Assembly (NCBI RefSeq): GCF_008642275.1
Contig: NZ_CP029189.1
Location: 1,359,001 to 1,423,000, forward strand
DNA length: 64,000 nucleotides
Source of the DNA: Streptomyces venezuelae
GTDB lineage: Bacteria; Actinomycetota; Actinomycetes; Streptomycetales; Streptomycetaceae
Reading direction: 5' to 3'
Shown here: positions 1-9,766 of the stretch, in pieces
Position numbering within the stretch: the first letter of the stretch is position 1
Layout of the letters: the number at the start of each line of letters is the position of its first letter
Notes under the pieces: generated by a model
What the model saw: only the letters and a program-made list of their open reading frames with translations
What the model was told of the DNA's origin: nothing
Databases searched by the model: none
Program-made: the position numbers and the translations under genes

Positions 1-13
1 TCCGTCCTTTCGA

Positions 14-86
14 CCTGCGTCCGACGGCCGGCCTGGGCTGGGCATAGGCCGCCCACGGCCTCGATCCGTCCTGCGTCCGACGGCCG
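14..86. repeat. 17-bp direct repeat downstream of rsmB
   Basis: The 17-mer CCTGCGTCCGACGGCCG occurs at 14-30 and again at 70-86. The stretch 1-139 otherwise holds only the hairpin listed next; I see no gene in it. Confidence 0.5.
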
Positions 87-105
87 TCGCGCGTGGCAGG
101 GGCTT

Positions 106-133
106 CCGGAGGGCGGTGTTCGGTGCCCTCCGG
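106..133 (-). terminator. rsmB terminator hairpin
   Basis: A 9-bp perfect stem, CCGGAGGGC paired with GCCCTCCGG, lies just beyond the rsmB stop codon. No U-tract follows, which is common for Streptomyces terminators. Confidence 0.6.
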
Positions 134-139
134 GGTTCC

Positions 140-1615
140 CTACGCCGTGCGCCTCAGGAGTGCCAGGTACATCGCGTCCGTGCCGTGCAGGTGGGGCCAC
201 AGCTGGATGTCCGGGCCGTCGCCCAGGGCCGGGACGCCCGACATGAAGGGCCTCGCGTCGATGAGTTCCGCGGACACCGGGGAGTGGCCCGCGCCACGGC
301 CCTTCAGGACGTCGTCCACGACGACCCGGGTCTCCGCGAGGTGCGGCGAGCACGTCGCGTAGCCGACGACGCCGCCCACCCGCACCGCCGCCAGCGCCTC
401 ACGCAGCAGCCCGCGCTGGAGCGGCGCGAAGCCCTCCAGATCCTCCGGGCGGCGGCGCCAGCGGGCCTCGGGGCGGCGGCGCAGCGCGCCGAGGCCCGAG
501 CAGGGGACGTCCATCAGGACGCGGTCGAAGGAGCCCGGCAGCCAGGCCGGGCGGGTGCCGTCGGCCGCGATGACCTGGTACGGGCCGGGGTTGCCGGCGA
601 GGGATCGCTCCACGAGCCGGGCCCGGTGCGGCTGCTTCTCCGAGGCCAGCAGGAACGCCCCGCGCTGCGCCGCGAGCGCCGCGAGCAGCGCCGCCTTGCC
701 GCCCGGGCCCGCGCAGCCGTCGAGCCACCGCTCGTCGCGGCCTTCGACCGGTGCGGCCGCGAGGGCCATGGCCACCAGCTGGCTGCCCTCGTCCTGGACG
801 CCCGCACGGCCGTCGCGGACCGCCTCCAGCGCGCCCGGTTCGCCGCCCTCGGCCATCCGGACGGCGTACGGCGACCAGCGGCCCGGCAGCGCCGAGTCCT
901 CGCCGACGGCCTCCAGGAGTTCCTCCGGCGTGGACCGGCCCGGGCGGGCGACCAGGGTCACCTCGGGCCGTTCGTTGTCGGCCTCCAGCAGGTCCTCGAT
1001 GCCCGCACGCCCGCCGCCCAGCGAGTCCCACAGGGCGCTGACGACCCACCGGGGGTGCGAGTGGTACACCGCGAGGTGTTCCTCGGCGTCCTCCTCGTAG
1101 GGCGGGGCGACGCGCTCCAGCCAGCCGTCCAGATCGTGCGCGGCGATCTTGCGCAGGACGGCGTTCACGAACTTGGCGCGCCCGTCTCCGAGCACCACCC
1201 GGGCCAGTTCCACGCTCGCCGAGACCGCGGCGTGCGTGGGGATGCGGGTGCCGAGCAGCTGGTGGGCGCCGAGCGAGAGCACGTCCAGCACCGGCGGGTC
1301 CACCTCCCGCAGCGGGCGGTCGATGCACGCCTTGATGACGGCGTCGTAGGTGCCCTGGCGGCGCAGTGTCCCGTAGACCAGCTCGGTGGCCAGTGCCGCG
1401 TCCCGTGCTTCGAACTTCTCGTCCTGGCGGGCCTTCTTGAGCAGCGGCGGCAGTACGAGGTTGGCGTAGGCGTCGCGCTCGTCCACCGCCCGGAGCACCT
1501 CGAAGGCCAGCATCCGGACGGGGTCCTTCTGCGGCCGGCGGTAGGGCTTGGCCTGCTTGCCACCGGCGCCTGCGGGGGCGGGCTTGCGACGGGGCTGACG
1601 GGGCTGTTCGCTCAC
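140..1615 (-). CDS. rsmB: 16S rRNA m5C967 methyltransferase RsmB (Fmu)
   Basis: This 491-residue protein has the two-part RsmB architecture. A basic N-terminal tail is followed by a NusB-like RNA-binding domain (about residues 32-165) and a Rossmann SAM-dependent methyltransferase domain. Visible motifs are the SAM loop DGCAGPGGK (299-307), DVPCSG with Cys372, and YATCSP with Cys422, the two cysteines used by RNA m5C methyltransferases. The enzyme methylates C967 of 16S rRNA in the cytoplasm. The start is GTG. It follows fmt on the same strand after a 198-nt gap that contains a GC hairpin, so co-transcription is likely but not certain. Confidence 0.93.
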   Translation of the reverse strand: MSEQPRQPRRKPAPAGAGGKQAKPYRRPQKDPVRMLAFEVLRAVDERDAYANLVLPPLLKKARQDEKFEARDAALATELVYGTLRRQGTYDAVIKACIDRPLREVDPPVLDVLSLGAHQLLGTRIPTHAAVSASVELARVVLGDGRAKFVNAVLRKIAAHDLDGWLERVAPPYEEDAEEHLAVYHSHPRWVVSALWDSLGGGRAGIEDLLEADNERPEVTLVARPGRSTPEELLEAVGEDSALPGRWSPYAVRMAEGGEPGALEAVRDGRAGVQDEGSQLVAMALAAAPVEGRDERWLDGCAGPGGKAALLAALAAQRGAFLLASEKQPHRARLVERSLAGNPGPYQVIAADGTRPAWLPGSFDRVLMDVPCSGLGALRRRPEARWRRRPEDLEGFAPLQRGLLREALAAVRVGGVVGYATCSPHLAETRVVVDDVLKGRGAGHSPVSAELIDARPFMSGVPALGDGPDIQLWPHLHGTDAMYLALLRRTA

Positions 1616-1743
1616 GTGAAAGGTGCTCCGGGGTTACGAGTGCTACGGGTGATACCGGTGTGGGTACTGCGCCTGTTACGGGTGCGAGTGCCGCCGGTGC
1701 TGCGGGCGTTTCGGGCGTCCGGGTGGCTCCGGTCCCGAAGCCC

Positions 1744-1768
1744 GCCCGGCCCGGCCTCCCGGCCGGGC
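1744..1768 (-). terminator. Hairpin between fmt and rsmB
   Basis: An 8-bp stem (GCCCGGCC/GGCCGGGC) with a 9-nt loop lies in the 198-nt fmt-rsmB gap. It could be a weak terminator or an mRNA-stabilising stem. The rest of the gap is rich in short TACGGGTG-like repeats without a reading frame. Confidence 0.4.
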
Positions 1769-1813
1769 AGGTGGTGCGTGGGTACGGCCGCGTCCGGGCG
1801 GCGTCCCCACCGG

Positions 1814-2758
1814 TCAGCCTACGTCGGCTCCGCCGAGCCGCTCGCCGGGAGCGATCCGTACACCGCGCGCCCAGTCGGCGGCGCGCATCGGCTTCTTGCC
1901 CTGCGGCTGCACCCACAGCAGTTCCACGGCATGCGAGCCGGTGCCCGCGTACACGTTGTTCTTGGCGGGGGCCAGCTCGCCCGGCGCCAGGTCCGTGCGG
2001 TCGGGCACCAGGCCCAGCGAGATCAGCTTCAGGCGTTCCCCGCGGAAAACGGTCCAGGCGCCCGGGGCCGGGGTGCAGCCGCGCACCACGCGGTCGGCGC
2101 GCATCGCGGGGGCGGTCCAGTCGATCCGGGCGTCCTCCACGGTGATCTTGGGCGCGTGGGAGACCCCGTCGTGGGGCTGTTCGACGGCGCGCAGGGTGCC
2201 GTCCTCGATGCCGTCCATGGTGGCGGCGAGCAGCCCGGACCCGGCGAAGGCGAGCCGGGTGAGCAGGTCGCCGCTGGTGTCGGTGGGCCGGATCTCCTCG
2301 GTGAGGATGCCGTAGACCGGGCCGGTGTCCAGGCCTTCCTCGATGCGGAAGGTGGAGGCGCCGGTGACCTGGTCGCCGGCGATGATCGACTGCTGGACGG
2401 GCGCGGCTCCGCGCCATGCGGGCAGCAGCGAGAAGTGCAGGTTGACCCAGCCGTGCCGGGGGATGTCGAGGGCGCTCTTGGGGAGCAGGGCGCCGTAGGC
2501 CACGACCGGGCAGCAGTCCGGGTCGATCTCGCGCAGCCGGGCCTGGAAGTCGGGGTCGCGGGGGCGGACGGGCTTGAGCACCTCGATGCCCGCTTCCTCG
2601 GCGCGTTCGGCGACCGGGCTGGCGACGAGGCGGCGGCCGCGGCCGGCCGGTGCGTCGGGCCGGGTGACGACGGCGGCGACCTCGTGCCGCCCGGAGGCGA
2701 TCAGGGCGTCCAGGGCGGGTACGGCAACCTCGGGGGTGCCTGCGAAGACGAGCTTCAC
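1814..2758 (-). CDS. fmt: Methionyl-tRNA formyltransferase
   Basis: This 314-residue protein has the usual family length. It formylates the amino group of initiator Met-tRNA using 10-formyl-tetrahydrofolate. The N-terminal formyltransferase domain opens with [13 protein letters not shown] and contains the active-site stretch [16 protein letters not shown] and the later [19 protein letters not shown]-terminal tRNA-binding OB-like domain follows (about 205-314). The start is GTG at 2758 with a GAGGT-type ribosome binding site. fmt and rsmB are neighbours in many bacteria, which supports both calls. Confidence 0.95.
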   Translation of the reverse strand: MKLVFAGTPEVAVPALDALIASGRHEVAAVVTRPDAPAGRGRRLVASPVAERAEEAGIEVLKPVRPRDPDFQARLREIDPDCCPVVAYGALLPKSALDIPRHGWVNLHFSLLPAWRGAAPVQQSIIAGDQVTGASTFRIEEGLDTGPVYGILTEEIRPTDTSGDLLTRLAFAGSGLLAATMDGIEDGTLRAVEQPHDGVSHAPKITVEDARIDWTAPAMRADRVVRGCTPAPGAWTVFRGERLKLISLGLVPDRTDLAPGELAPAKNNVYAGTGSHAVELLWVQPQGKKPMRAADWARGVRIAPGERLGGADVG

Positions 2759-3008
2759 TGGGGGACTACCTCGCTATCTCGGCTGTCAGCAGCACACCAG
2801 TCTATGGGGCGCCGGTCGGGCCGCCCACCTGTGGTGTTGAGGGGGCGTACGGACAAGCGCGCGCCCCTCGCATATGCCGACACGCCCCCACAGCGTGACC
2901 TGGGCGACGGGTGGCGCGTTGGTCAAGAGAGATTGACCAAAACGGGCCGCGTGTGAACGGTTTCTGCGGCCCGATCCGCCCTTCAGCACCGGTTCGAGAG
3001 GCTTCTTC

Positions 3009-3563
3009 ATGGCCGACCACGCCACCCACGACGCTCAAGCCCGGGCCAGCCTGCACCTCCTGGTACGGGACATCGAGCGGGTTCGCCGGCAGGTGGATGC
3101 CCTGCGTACGCTCACCGCCCAGCTCGGCAACGTGTACCGCCCGCGTCGATCGGGTCCCTCCACCGGCTTCGTCGTCTACGGCCGGGCGCCCGCGCCGACG
3201 GTCCGCCTCGCCCAGGAGCTGCGGGACAGCGTCGAGACGCTGGTCACCGCGGCCGTGGACTTCGACCGCTCGCTCGGATTCTCGTGGGATGCGGTCGGTT
3301 CGGCGCTCGGTGTCACCAAGCAGGCCGTGCACCGGCGCTACGGGGCCCGGCGGGCGCAGTCCGCCGAGTCCGCGGAGCCGCTGGCCGAGGGGACGACCAC
3401 CCGGACCCTGGGTCCGCTGCCGACGGTGCCGGCGGCCCGCTCGATGCCGCCGCAGCCGGTGCGCGAAGAGGCCCAGGCGGCCGCCGCCGCGGCGGTTGTC
3501 CCCGGGCGCGGGCTCGCGGAGGCGCCCCGCTCCCCCGCCTTCCCCGGCCCGCGCAACGGCTGA
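3009..3563 (+). CDS. Small DNA-binding-like protein, unknown function
   Basis: The product has 184 residues and I do not recognise a named family. The first half is helical and charged. Residues about 85-115 ([22 protein letters not shown]) read like a helix-turn-helix with a clear recognition helix, so DNA binding is a reasonable inference. The C-terminal 65 residues are Ala/Pro/Thr-rich and probably disordered. ATG is preceded by GAGAGG at a good distance. It is divergent from fmt across a 250-nt promoter region and convergent with priA. Confidence 0.75.
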   Translation: MADHATHDAQARASLHLLVRDIERVRRQVDALRTLTAQLGNVYRPRRSGPSTGFVVYGRAPAPTVRLAQELRDSVETLVTAAVDFDRSLGFSWDAVGSALGVTKQAVHRRYGARRAQSAESAEPLAEGTTTRTLGPLPTVPAARSMPPQPVREEAQAAAAAAVVPGRGLAEAPRSPAFPGPRNG

Positions 3564-3631
3564 GCCGCGTCCTGCCGCCGGGACGCCGACCCCCGACGGC
3601 CGGCCCGCGCCGGTCCGGCGCGCCTGAGTCC

Positions 3632-3673
3632 GCCCCCGGTGGGACGACCGTACGGGTCGCCCCACCGGGGGTT
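3632..3673 (+). terminator. Terminator hairpin between convergent genes
   Basis: CCCCCGGTGGG pairs with CCCACCGGGGG and the inner ACGACC pairs with GGGTCG. A short TTT run follows on the plus strand. It sits between the end of the 184-residue gene and the end of priA and may serve both. The rest of 3564-3788 shows no gene. Confidence 0.65.
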
Positions 3674-3788
3674 TCGGCGTTCGGCGACGGCTTCGCACCC
3701 ATCGCACGCACCGCTCCTCACCGCCCGGCACGGCACCACTGCGCACGGCCGCGCCCACACCGCCCCGCACCGCGCCGGCGCGGCCGCG

Positions 3789-5909
3789 TCAGCCGATGTC
3801 GGGCGGGTCGATGCGGACCCGGACGGCGTCCGCCGCCGGACCGCCCTTCGCCATCCGCGCGGCCTGCGCCGACTTCAGGGCGGCCGCCAGGGCGGCTCCG
3901 CTGCCGGGCGGCACCCGGACCAGTGCCCGCTCCCCGGGGGACCCTTCCCCGCGGCGCCCGGGGAGCGGTACGGGCCCCAGGATCTCCGCGTCGGGCGGCA
4001 GCCCGGCCCCGGCCAGGAAGGCCTCGACGGCCTCGCCCCGGCCGGCCACCGCCGCCATCCGGGACACCGGCGGGAAACCGAGCTGGGACCGCTCCGCGAG
4101 CTCCCGTACGGCATGGCCCACCGGGTCCCACCGGACGAGCGCCTGGACGGGCCGCAGGGTCGGCTCGGCGACCACCACGACCTGGCCGTCGCCCCGGACC
4201 AGGGAGGCGGCCGCGATCCACCGCCGCAGCGCGTCCTCACCGGCCCGCAGGTCGGGCCGGGTCAGCATGGCCCAGCCGTCGAGCAGCAGTGCGGCCGCGT
4301 ACCCGGCGCCGGCCACGACCGGCTCGGCGCCGGGGGTGCACACCACCAGCGCGGGCCGGTCCGGAACCTCGTCGAGTACGTGGTCGCGGCCGGAGGTCCG
4401 GACGGCCACGGCCGGGAAGGCCCGCCCCAGCTCCTCGGCGGTGCGCCGCGCGCCGACCACCTGGGCCCGCAGCCGGAACGACCCGCATTCCTCGCAGTGC
4501 CAGGACGGCTCGCCGCGCCCGCACCAGCCGCACCGCAGGTCCCGCTCGTCGGGGGCCTCCAGCGGTCCCGCGCAGACCGTGCAGCGGGCGGGGGTCCGGC
4601 ACCGCTCGCACGCCAGCCGCGGCACATAGCCGCGCCGCGGTACCTGGACCAGTACGGGCCCGGTCTTCAGTCCTTCCCGTACGGTCTCCCAGGCCAGGCT
4701 CGGCAGGCGTGCGGCCCGGGCGGCCTCGTCGCGGGCGAGCAGTTCGTCCCCGACGGTCCGGATCCGGGGCGCGCAGGCCCGTACGGTCTCGCGGTCGGCG
4801 ATCAGGGGCCTGGCCCAGCCGGACTCGACCAGCTGGGCGGCCTCCACGGTGCAGCTCGTGCTGCCCGCGAGGAAGCCGCAGCCGTCGCTCACGGCGCGCA
4901 GTTCCAGGACCTCGCGGACGTGCGGGAAGGGTGCGTTGTCGTCGCTGTGGCTGGAGTCGCCGTCGTCCCAGACGGCGACCAGTCCGAGGTCCCGTACGGG
5001 TGCGAACATCGCGGCCCGGGTGCCGATGACGGCCCGCACGGAGCCGCGGTGCACGGCCAGCCACTGGCGGTAGCGCTTCTCGGGCCCCGACTCGGCGGTC
5101 AGCAGGGCGTGCCGGCCTTCGCCGAGGAGGGCGGTCAGCGCGTCGTCGACGCGGGCGGCGGTCCGCCCGTCGGGGAGCACGGCGAGGGCCCCGCGCCCGG
5201 AGGCCAGGGTGGCGGCCATGGCGCGGGCGAGTTCGTCGGCCCAGCCGGGGCCGGGCAGTGCGGTCCACACGGCGCGCGGGGCGGCGCCCGTGGCGAGGGC
5301 GCGCAGGAAGCCGGGGCCGGAGCCGTACCGCTCCCAGCCGCCGGGCTCGGGGGCGGCGGGCGGCGGCAGCGGCTCCGGGGAGGGCTTGGCCTCGGCCTTG
5401 GCGTTGCGCGGAGGCAGGGCGAGCTGGAGCACGTCGGCGAGGCTGCCGGCGTACCGGTCGGCGACGGCGCGGGCCAGGGCGAGCATGCGGGGGCTGAGGA
5501 CCACCTCGGGCGAGACCACGTGGGCGAGGGCGGCCAGTGCGCCTTCGTAGTCGGACTCGGCGCGGCGCTCGACGATGAAGCCGTCGATGAGGCTGCCGCC
5601 CTCGCGGCGGCCGCCGCGTACGTGGTGGGAGCCGGCGCCGAAGCGGACGCGGACGCGGACGCCGGGCTGGGCGGCCTCGGAGAGCTCGGCGGGCACGGCG
5701 TAGTCGAAGGTCCGGTCGAGGTGGAGCACGCCCTTGTTCACGAGGACCCGGGCGACGGGCAGCTCCTCGGCCAGGGCCGCGCCCCGCCAGGTGCGCGGCT
5801 TCGCCTTGGGCGCCTTGGCCTTCGCCTCGGCGACCATCTCCCGGATCAGCGCGAGCTGCTCCGGCGGGCCCCCCGCGTCGGTCTCGCTCTCGCCGTTGTC
5901 GCTGCTCAC
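3789..5909 (-). CDS. priA: Replication restart protein PriA, degenerate helicase motifs
   Basis: This 706-residue protein has a PriA layout: an N-terminal 3'-DNA-end-binding domain (about 50-150), a central helicase-like region and a zinc-binding segment. Four CxxC-type pairs around residues 425-480 (CERC, CTVC, CGWC, CEEC) match the primosomal zinc site. The Walker A lysine is missing: the expected GxTGSGKTE position reads ATGAAPRAVWTALPGPG. The DEEH box reads WDDGDSSH. It probably acts as a structural primosome factor rather than an active ATPase, as noted for actinobacterial PriA. The start is GTG at 5909. A hairpin separates it from the upstream metK. Confidence 0.88.
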   Translation of the reverse strand: MSSDNGESETDAGGPPEQLALIREMVAEAKAKAPKAKPRTWRGAALAEELPVARVLVNKGVLHLDRTFDYAVPAELSEAAQPGVRVRVRFGAGSHHVRGGRREGGSLIDGFIVERRAESDYEGALAALAHVVSPEVVLSPRMLALARAVADRYAGSLADVLQLALPPRNAKAEAKPSPEPLPPPAAPEPGGWERYGSGPGFLRALATGAAPRAVWTALPGPGWADELARAMAATLASGRGALAVLPDGRTAARVDDALTALLGEGRHALLTAESGPEKRYRQWLAVHRGSVRAVIGTRAAMFAPVRDLGLVAVWDDGDSSHSDDNAPFPHVREVLELRAVSDGCGFLAGSTSCTVEAAQLVESGWARPLIADRETVRACAPRIRTVGDELLARDEAARAARLPSLAWETVREGLKTGPVLVQVPRRGYVPRLACERCRTPARCTVCAGPLEAPDERDLRCGWCGRGEPSWHCEECGSFRLRAQVVGARRTAEELGRAFPAVAVRTSGRDHVLDEVPDRPALVVCTPGAEPVVAGAGYAAALLLDGWAMLTRPDLRAGEDALRRWIAAASLVRGDGQVVVVAEPTLRPVQALVRWDPVGHAVRELAERSQLGFPPVSRMAAVAGRGEAVEAFLAGAGLPPDAEILGPVPLPGRRGEGSPGERALVRVPPGSGAALAAALKSAQAARMAKGGPAADAVRVRIDPPDIG

Positions 5910-5993
5910 AGCAGCATTCTTACAAACGGCACCGACAGCGGACGCTCTCCCGGCACCGAGGTGGGCGGCGCGGGCAGCGGCTGTCCGACGCGA

Positions 5994-6027
5994 TACGGCC
6001 CCGGACCAGCGAGGGTCCGGGGCCGTA
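5994..6027 (-). terminator. metK terminator hairpin
   Basis: TACGGCCCCGGACC pairs perfectly with GGTCCGGGGCCGTA across a 6-nt loop, directly after the metK stop. No U-tract is present. Confidence 0.75.
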
Positions 6028-6053
6028 CGTGTCCGCCGTGGGGCGGGGTGTGC

Positions 6054-7262
6054 CTACAGGCCGGCGGCCGCGCGCAGCGCGTCCACGCGGTCGGTGCGCT
6101 CCCAGGTGAAGTCCGGCAGCTCACGGCCGAAGTGGCCGTAGGCGGCGGTCTGGGCGTAGATCGGGCGCAGCAGGTCCAGGTCGCGGATGATCGCGGCCGG
6201 GCGCAGGTCGAAGACCTCGCCGATCGCGTCCTCGATCTTCTGGACCTCGACCTTGGCGGTGCCGAAGGTCTCGACGAAGAGACCGACGGGCTCGGCCTTG
6301 CCGATGGCGTACGCGACCTGGACCTCGCAGCGCGAGGCGAGGCCGGCGGCGACCACGTTCTTGGCGACCCAGCGCATGGCGTAGGCGGCGGAGCGGTCGA
6401 CCTTCGACGGGTCCTTGCCGGAGAAGGCGCCGCCGCCGTGCCGGGCCATGCCGCCGTAGGTGTCGATGATGATCTTGCGGCCGGTGAGGCCGGCGTCGCC
6501 CATCGGGCCGCCGATCTCGAAGCGGCCGGTCGGGTTCACCAGGAGGCGGTAGCCCTCGGTGTCGAGCTTGATGCCGTCCTCGACGAGCTGGGCCAGGACG
6601 TGCTCGACGACGAACTCGCGGATGTCGGGCGCGAGCAGCGAGTCGAGGTCGATGTCCGAGGCGTGCTGGGAGGACACCACGACGGTGTCCAGGCGCACGG
6701 CCTTGTCGCCGTCGTACTCGATGGTGACCTGGGTCTTGCCGTCGGGGCGCAGGTACGGGATGGTCCCGTTCTTGCGGACCTCGGAGAGCCGACGCGACAG
6801 ACGGTGCGCGATGTGGATCGGCAGCGGCATGAGCTCGGGGGTCTCGTCGCATGCGTAGCCGAACATCAGGCCCTGGTCGCCGGCGCCCTGCTTGTCCAGC
6901 TCGTCCTCGTCGCCCTCGACGCGCTTCTCGTAGGCGGTGTCGACGCCCTGCGCGATGTCCGGGGACTGGGCGCCGATGGACACCGACACGCCGCAGGAGG
7001 CGCCGTCGAAGCCCTTCTTCGAGGAGTCGTAGCCGATTTCGAGGATCTTGTCCCGGACGAGCTGCGCGATCGGCGCGTAGGCCTTCGTCGTCACCTCTCC
7101 CGCGATGTGCACGAGACCCGTGGTGATGAGGGTCTCCACGGCGACGCGCGAGGTGGGGTCCTCGGTGAGGAGCGCGTCGAGGATCGTGTCGCTGATCTGG
7201 TCAGCGATCTTGTCGGGGTGGCCCTCGGTGACGGACTCCGAGGTGAACAGACGACGGGACAC
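6054..7262 (-). CDS. metK: S-adenosylmethionine synthetase
   Basis: MetK makes SAM from ATP and methionine as a homotetramer. The 402-residue form starts at GTG 7262 (reads [17 protein letters not shown]), with AGGGAG placed correctly upstream. An ATG further upstream would add 17 non-conserved residues. Visible motifs are GHPDK, the signature [12 protein letters not shown] and the phosphate-binding [19 protein letters not shown]. It lies downstream of coaBC on the same strand. I looked for a SAM riboswitch in the 197-nt leader and found no recognisable one. Confidence 0.97.
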   Translation of the reverse strand: MSRRLFTSESVTEGHPDKIADQISDTILDALLTEDPTSRVAVETLITTGLVHIAGEVTTKAYAPIAQLVRDKILEIGYDSSKKGFDGASCGVSVSIGAQSPDIAQGVDTAYEKRVEGDEDELDKQGAGDQGLMFGYACDETPELMPLPIHIAHRLSRRLSEVRKNGTIPYLRPDGKTQVTIEYDGDKAVRLDTVVVSSQHASDIDLDSLLAPDIREFVVEHVLAQLVEDGIKLDTEGYRLLVNPTGRFEIGGPMGDAGLTGRKIIIDTYGGMARHGGGAFSGKDPSKVDRSAAYAMRWVAKNVVAAGLASRCEVQVAYAIGKAEPVGLFVETFGTAKVEVQKIEDAIGEVFDLRPAAIIRDLDLLRPIYAQTAAYGHFGRELPDFTWERTDRVDALRAAAGL

Positions 7263-7459
7263 AACGCTCCCTGGGGTTGCAGCGGCTGCTGGCTGATCAT
7301 TTGGCGGAACCACATCGGGGGCTGCGCCCGATCACGTTCCGGATGCAGTTTATCGGTCGCCACCGTTTCCTGGACCACCCGTCTCGCCTTATGGGAGCCG
7401 TGTGACCTGCGGCACTCCCATTCTTGCGCACGGAGGTGACCTGGAGAAGAGGAACGGAC

Positions 7460-8674
7460 TCAGGCGCGTCGCGGCTCCAGGCGGACCGCCACCTGGTCCC
7501 ACATCACGTCAGCCAAGGCTTCCTTCGGACCATAGGGCACCTGAGTCTCAGTGCCGTCAGAGGCCAGGATGACCGCTTCATTCTCCTCGGAACCAAAGGT
7601 TCGGGTCTCCCCGACCTCGTTCACGACGAGCAGGTCGCAGCCTTTTCGGGCGAGCTTCGCGCGGCCGTTCGCGAGGACGTCGTCGGTCTCGGCGGCGAAT
7701 CCCACGATCACCTGTCCGGCCCTCGCGCGATCGGCCGAGAGCTCCGCGAGAACGTCCGGATTGCGTACGAGCGCCACCGGCGCCGGCTCCTGTCCGTCCT
7801 TCTTCTTGATCTTTCCGCTCGCGTATTCGGCGGGCCGGAAATCGGCGACGGCCGCGGCCATCACCACGGCGTCGGCGTCCGCGGCGGCCTTGAGCACGGC
7901 CTCCCGCAGCTGCACGGCCGTCCCCACGCGTACGACGTCCACCCCGGCCGGGTCGGCCAGCGCGGCGTTGGCCGAGACCAGGGTGACCCGGGCCCCCCGG
8001 GCGACCGCGGTACGGGCGAGGGCGTAGCCCTGCTTGCCGGAGGAGCGGTTGCCGAGGAATCGGACGGGGTCCAGCGGCTCCCGCGTTCCGCCCGCGCTGA
8101 TCACCACGTGCCGCCCGGCGAGGTCCGCCTCGGCCACTCCTCGGGCCAGGACGCGGCGGCAGACCTCGAAGATCTCCTCGGGGTCGGGCAGCCGCCCCTT
8201 GCCGGTGTCCTTGCCCGTGAGCCGGCCGACGGCGGGTTCGATGACGAGAGCACCGCGGCGGCGCAGTGTGGCCACGTTCTCCTGGGTGGCGGGGTGCTCC
8301 CACATCTCGGTGTGCATGGCCGGGGCGAAGACCACCGGACAGCGGGCGGTGAGCAGGGTGTTCGTGAGCAGGTCGTCGGCGAGTCCGTGGGCGGCCTTGG
8401 CCAGCAGGTCGGCCGTGGCGGGGGCGACGACGACGAGGTCGGCGGACTGCCCGATGCGCACGTGCGGCACCTCGTGGACGGATTCCCAGACCTCGGTGGA
8501 GGCCGGGTTCCCGGAGAGGGCGGACCAGGTGGCCTCCCCGACGAAGTTCAGGGAGGAGGCCGTGGGCACCACCCGCACGTCGTGGCCGGACTCGGTCAGC
8601 CGGCGCAGCAGCTCGCACGCCTTGTAGGCGGCGATGCCACCGCTGACTCCCAGTACGACCTTCGGCTTGTCCAC
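7460..8674 (-). CDS. coaBC: Bifunctional CoaBC (phosphopantothenoylcysteine decarboxylase/synthetase)
   Basis: The protein has about 404 residues and catalyses two steps of coenzyme A synthesis. The N-terminal flavoprotein (CoaC) domain starts VVLGVSGGIAAYKACELLRR and holds the substrate motif PAMHTEMW. The C-terminal synthetase (CoaB) domain has NRSSGKQGYALA. Two adjacent GTG codons (8677 and 8674) follow GAAGGGAAG; I chose the second, and one extra Val is the only difference. It belongs to the minus-strand run mihF-gmk-rpoZ-coaBC-metK, but a strong hairpin separates it from rpoZ. Confidence 0.95.
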   Translation of the reverse strand: MDKPKVVLGVSGGIAAYKACELLRRLTESGHDVRVVPTASSLNFVGEATWSALSGNPASTEVWESVHEVPHVRIGQSADLVVVAPATADLLAKAAHGLADDLLTNTLLTARCPVVFAPAMHTEMWEHPATQENVATLRRRGALVIEPAVGRLTGKDTGKGRLPDPEEIFEVCRRVLARGVAEADLAGRHVVISAGGTREPLDPVRFLGNRSSGKQGYALARTAVARGARVTLVSANAALADPAGVDVVRVGTAVQLREAVLKAAADADAVVMAAAVADFRPAEYASGKIKKKDGQEPAPVALVRNPDVLAELSADRARAGQVIVGFAAETDDVLANGRAKLARKGCDLLVVNEVGETRTFGSEENEAVILASDGTETQVPYGPKEALADVMWDQVAVRLEPRRA

Positions 8675-8739
8675 CACGTACTTCCCTTCGACGGCTGCGA
8701 CGCGTTCGGCTCTGATCGTCGTCGTACCCACCCATGACA

Positions 8740-8778
8740 CACCACAGGCCCGGCAGATGTTCTGCCGGGCCTGTGGTG
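8740..8778 (-). terminator. rpoZ terminator hairpin
   Basis: An 18-bp perfect inverted repeat (CACCACAGGCCCGGCAGA and its complement) with a 3-nt loop lies between rpoZ and coaBC. Confidence 0.8.
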
Positions 8779-8795
8779 AAAGGGCTTCTGGCGCT

Positions 8796-9068
8796 CTACT
8801 GGGCCGGGGCCTCGATGGCCTCGGAGGTCAGCAGACCGGCGTTGATCTCGCGCAGCGCGATCGAAAGCGGCTTCTCGTGGACGTGGGTGTCCACCAGCGG
8901 GCCGACGTACTCGAGCAGGCCCTCACCGAGCTGCGAGTAGTACGCGTTGATCTGACGCGCGCGCTTGGCCGCGTAGATCACGAGGCTGTACTTCGAGTCG
9001 GTAGCCTCGAGCAGCTCGTCGATCGGCGGGTTGATGATGCCCTCGGGCGCGGTGATGGAAGAGGACAC
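8796..9068 (-). CDS. rpoZ: RNA polymerase omega subunit
   Basis: The product has 90 residues, the usual actinobacterial omega length. It helps fold and hold the beta' subunit of RNA polymerase. The family signature is visible in the N-terminal half: [20 protein letters not shown] followed by AKRARQIN. The start is GTG. The position directly downstream of gmk is conserved in many bacteria and supports the call. The last 15 residues are variable and probably disordered. Confidence 0.96.
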   Translation of the reverse strand: MSSSITAPEGIINPPIDELLEATDSKYSLVIYAAKRARQINAYYSQLGEGLLEYVGPLVDTHVHEKPLSIALREINAGLLTSEAIEAPAQ

Positions 9069-9141
9069 GCTCTACCTTCCGAAGATGGGTGAAAGATTGG
9101 GCCGTCCTGGAATCGACCGAATCAAGAAGATCGATCAACGA

Positions 9142-9705
9142 TCAGACAACTGCCATCAAGGCTAGCAGCTCACGGGCTACGTCCTCGACGGAGGTGTTGA
9201 CCAGGGTGGTGTCGAACTCGGATTCGGCAGCGAGTTCGATCTTGGCGGCGGCCAGCCGGCGCTCGATGACCTCCGCCGATTCGGTGCCCCGGCCGGTCAG
9301 CCGGCGGACGAGCTCGTCCCAGCTCGGCGGAGCCAGGAAGACCAGCTGGGCGTCGGGCTTGGACTCGCGGACGAGCCGTGCGCCCTGGAGGTCGATCTCC
9401 AGCAGCACCGGTTCGCCGTTGTCCAGGCGTTCCAGCACCGCGCCGCGGGGGGTGCCGTAGCGGTTGCCCGCGAACTCGGCCCACTCCAGCAGCTCGCCGT
9501 TGGCGATCAGCTTGTCGAACTCGTCGTCATTGACGAAGAAGTAGTGGACTCCGTGTCGCTCACCGGGCCGCGGCTTGCGGGTGGTGGCCGACACCGAGAG
9601 CCATACCTCGGGGTGAACCTTGCGCATATGCGCGACGACCGTGCTCTTGCCGACCCCTGAAGGGCCGGAGAGCACGGTCAGCCGCGGACGAACCTCTGCT
9701 GCCAT
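9142..9705 (-). CDS. gmk: Guanylate kinase
   Basis: Guanylate kinase phosphorylates GMP to GDP with ATP. The P-loop GPSGVGKST lies near the N-terminus, followed by [13 protein letters not shown] and the lid segment GVHYFFV typical of GMP binding. I chose ATG 9705 ([14 protein letters not shown], 187 residues). The open frame extends to 9834, but the extra 43 residues are low complexity and would overlap mihF. The Shine-Dalgarno before 9705 is weak, so the exact start is less certain than the function. Confidence 0.93.
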   Translation of the reverse strand: MAAEVRPRLTVLSGPSGVGKSTVVAHMRKVHPEVWLSVSATTRKPRPGERHGVHYFFVNDDEFDKLIANGELLEWAEFAGNRYGTPRGAVLERLDNGEPVLLEIDLQGARLVRESKPDAQLVFLAPPSWDELVRRLTGRGTESAEVIERRLAAAKIELAAESEFDTTLVNTSVEDVARELLALMAVV

Positions 9706-9766
9706 AGAGCGATTATCCAGGTTCTCGGGACTGCCTGAGAACGCCGGGAGAACTTCAGGCGACGCC

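Noticed and set aside
116..2956. A 946-codon plus-strand frame across rsmB and fmt
   Set aside because: Same shadow effect; both minus-strand genes are complete and recognisable, and the frame crosses their gap and terminators.
7263..7459. Possible SAM riboswitch in the metK leader
   Set aside because: I looked for SAM-I, SAM-II and SAM-IV type core sequences and found no convincing match.
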